Positions 5,507 to 5,640 of a stretch of 5,640 nt of DNA are shown here, piece after piece. Made by a program: the position numbers and the translations under genes. Source of the DNA: an uncultured Eubacteriales bacterium (GTDB lineage: Bacteria; Bacillota; Clostridia; Oscillospirales; UBA644); contig CAKSPP010000094.1 of the NCBI GenBank assembly GCA_934481505.1, forward strand, positions 1 to 5,640, read 5' to 3'. Position 1 is the stretch's first letter; every line of letters starts with the position of its first letter. The notes under the pieces were generated by a model. The model worked only from the letters and a program-made list of their open reading frames with translations. It searched no databases and was not told where the DNA came from.

Positions 5507-5535
5507 TTGCAAAACACACAAAAGTGTGTTATAAT
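5507..5535 (+). promoter_or_regulatory. Strong promoter of tRNA-Trp
   Basis: TTGCAA (5507-5512) and a perfect TATAAT (5530-5535) are 17 bp apart, and TGT at 5527-5529 gives an extended -10. Transcription should start near 5542, about 24 nt before the mature tRNA, leaving a short 5' leader for RNase P. The spacer is almost entirely occupied by an inverted repeat, listed separately. Confidence 0.85.
5513..5530. repeat. Perfect 7-bp inverted repeat inside the tRNA-Trp promoter spacer
   Basis: AACACAC (5513-5519) and GTGTGTT (5524-5530) are exact reverse complements separated by AAAA. The repeat fills the spacer and its last base is the first T of the -10. It has the geometry of an operator for a dimeric regulator, but matches no site I can name; it may also be chance in AT-rich DNA. 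Confidence 0.55.
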
Positions 5536-5565
5536 ATCTCCGTTGCAGATTACAACCGAATATTT

Positions 5566-5640
5566 AGGGGTATAGCTCAGTTGGTAGAGCAGCGGTCTCC
5601 AAAACCGCGTGCCGAGGGTTCAAGTCCTTCTGCCCCTGCC
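5566..5640 (+). tRNA. tRNA-Trp (anticodon CCA), reaching the window edge
   Basis: All cloverleaf parts are present. The acceptor AGGGGTA (5566-5572) pairs with TGCCCCT (5631-5637), with one T-G wobble. The D stem is GCTC/GAGC (5575-5578, 5587-5590) with a GG-containing loop. The anticodon stem is GCGGT/ACCGC (5592-5596, 5604-5608) with loop CTCCAAA and anticodon CCA at 5599-5601. The variable loop is 5 nt, and the T arm is GAGGG/CCTTC around TTCAAGT (5614-5630). The discriminator is G (5638), as expected for bacterial tRNA-Trp. The window ends in CC, so a genomically encoded CCA is likely but its final base is not seen. In many clostridia this gene lies just before secE-nusG and the rplK cluster, which may follow here. 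Confidence 0.97.

Overview
The window looks like a chromosomal segment from a Gram-positive clostridial bacterium (Firmicutes, perhaps an Oscillospirales/Ruminococcus-like gut anaerobe). The evidence is purine-rich Shine-Dalgarno sites of the AGGAGG type, two lipoproteins with lipobox cysteines, an adjacent UPF0237 (ACT) and UPF0210 (PFL-like) gene pair typical of Firmicutes, strong TTGNNN-17-TATAAT promoters, and intrinsic terminators with T tracts. The genus cannot be fixed from the sequence.

Layout, left to right. (1) Positions 1-214 hold the first 71 codons of a secreted protein on the minus strand, with its own extended -10 promoter. (2) Positions 215-500 appear non-coding. They are followed by a strong minus-strand intrinsic terminator (501-543). 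(3) Positions 560-3987 form a compact minus-strand operon. In transcription order it encodes a solute-binding-type lipoprotein (445 aa), an ACT-domain UPF0237 protein (89 aa), a UPF0210/PFL-family protein (451 aa) and a four-helix GtrA-family membrane protein (142 aa). Gaps are only 10-13 nt, and two stop codons lie inside the next gene's Shine-Dalgarno site. (4) A divergent promoter region (3988-4195) separates this operon from the next unit. (5) Positions 4196-5317 on the plus strand encode a lipoprotein made of the FKBP-type isomerase and C-terminal chaperone regions of trigger factor, without the ribosome-binding domain, ending in a strong terminator. (6) Positions 5375-5565 are non-coding. 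They contain a T-arm-like remnant of a tRNA or tmRNA 3' end and the promoter of the last gene, which has a perfect 7-bp inverted repeat in its spacer. (7) A tRNA-Trp (anticodon CCA) starts at 5566 and reaches the window edge.

How the genes may work together. The ACT/PFL pair is a conserved module of unknown function, probably a small-molecule sensor and a cytoplasmic protein with a PFL-like fold. Here it is transcribed with a surface binding lipoprotein and a GtrA-type membrane protein, a combination that suggests, but does not prove, a link between ligand sensing and the cell envelope. The divergent trigger-factor-like lipoprotein is best read as an extracytoplasmic folding factor, a functional analogue of PrsA. 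No CRISPR array, insertion sequence, integrase or defence system is visible. The most unusual items are the membrane-anchored trigger factor, the mixed operon, and the tRNA/tmRNA-like remnant upstream of tRNA-Trp.
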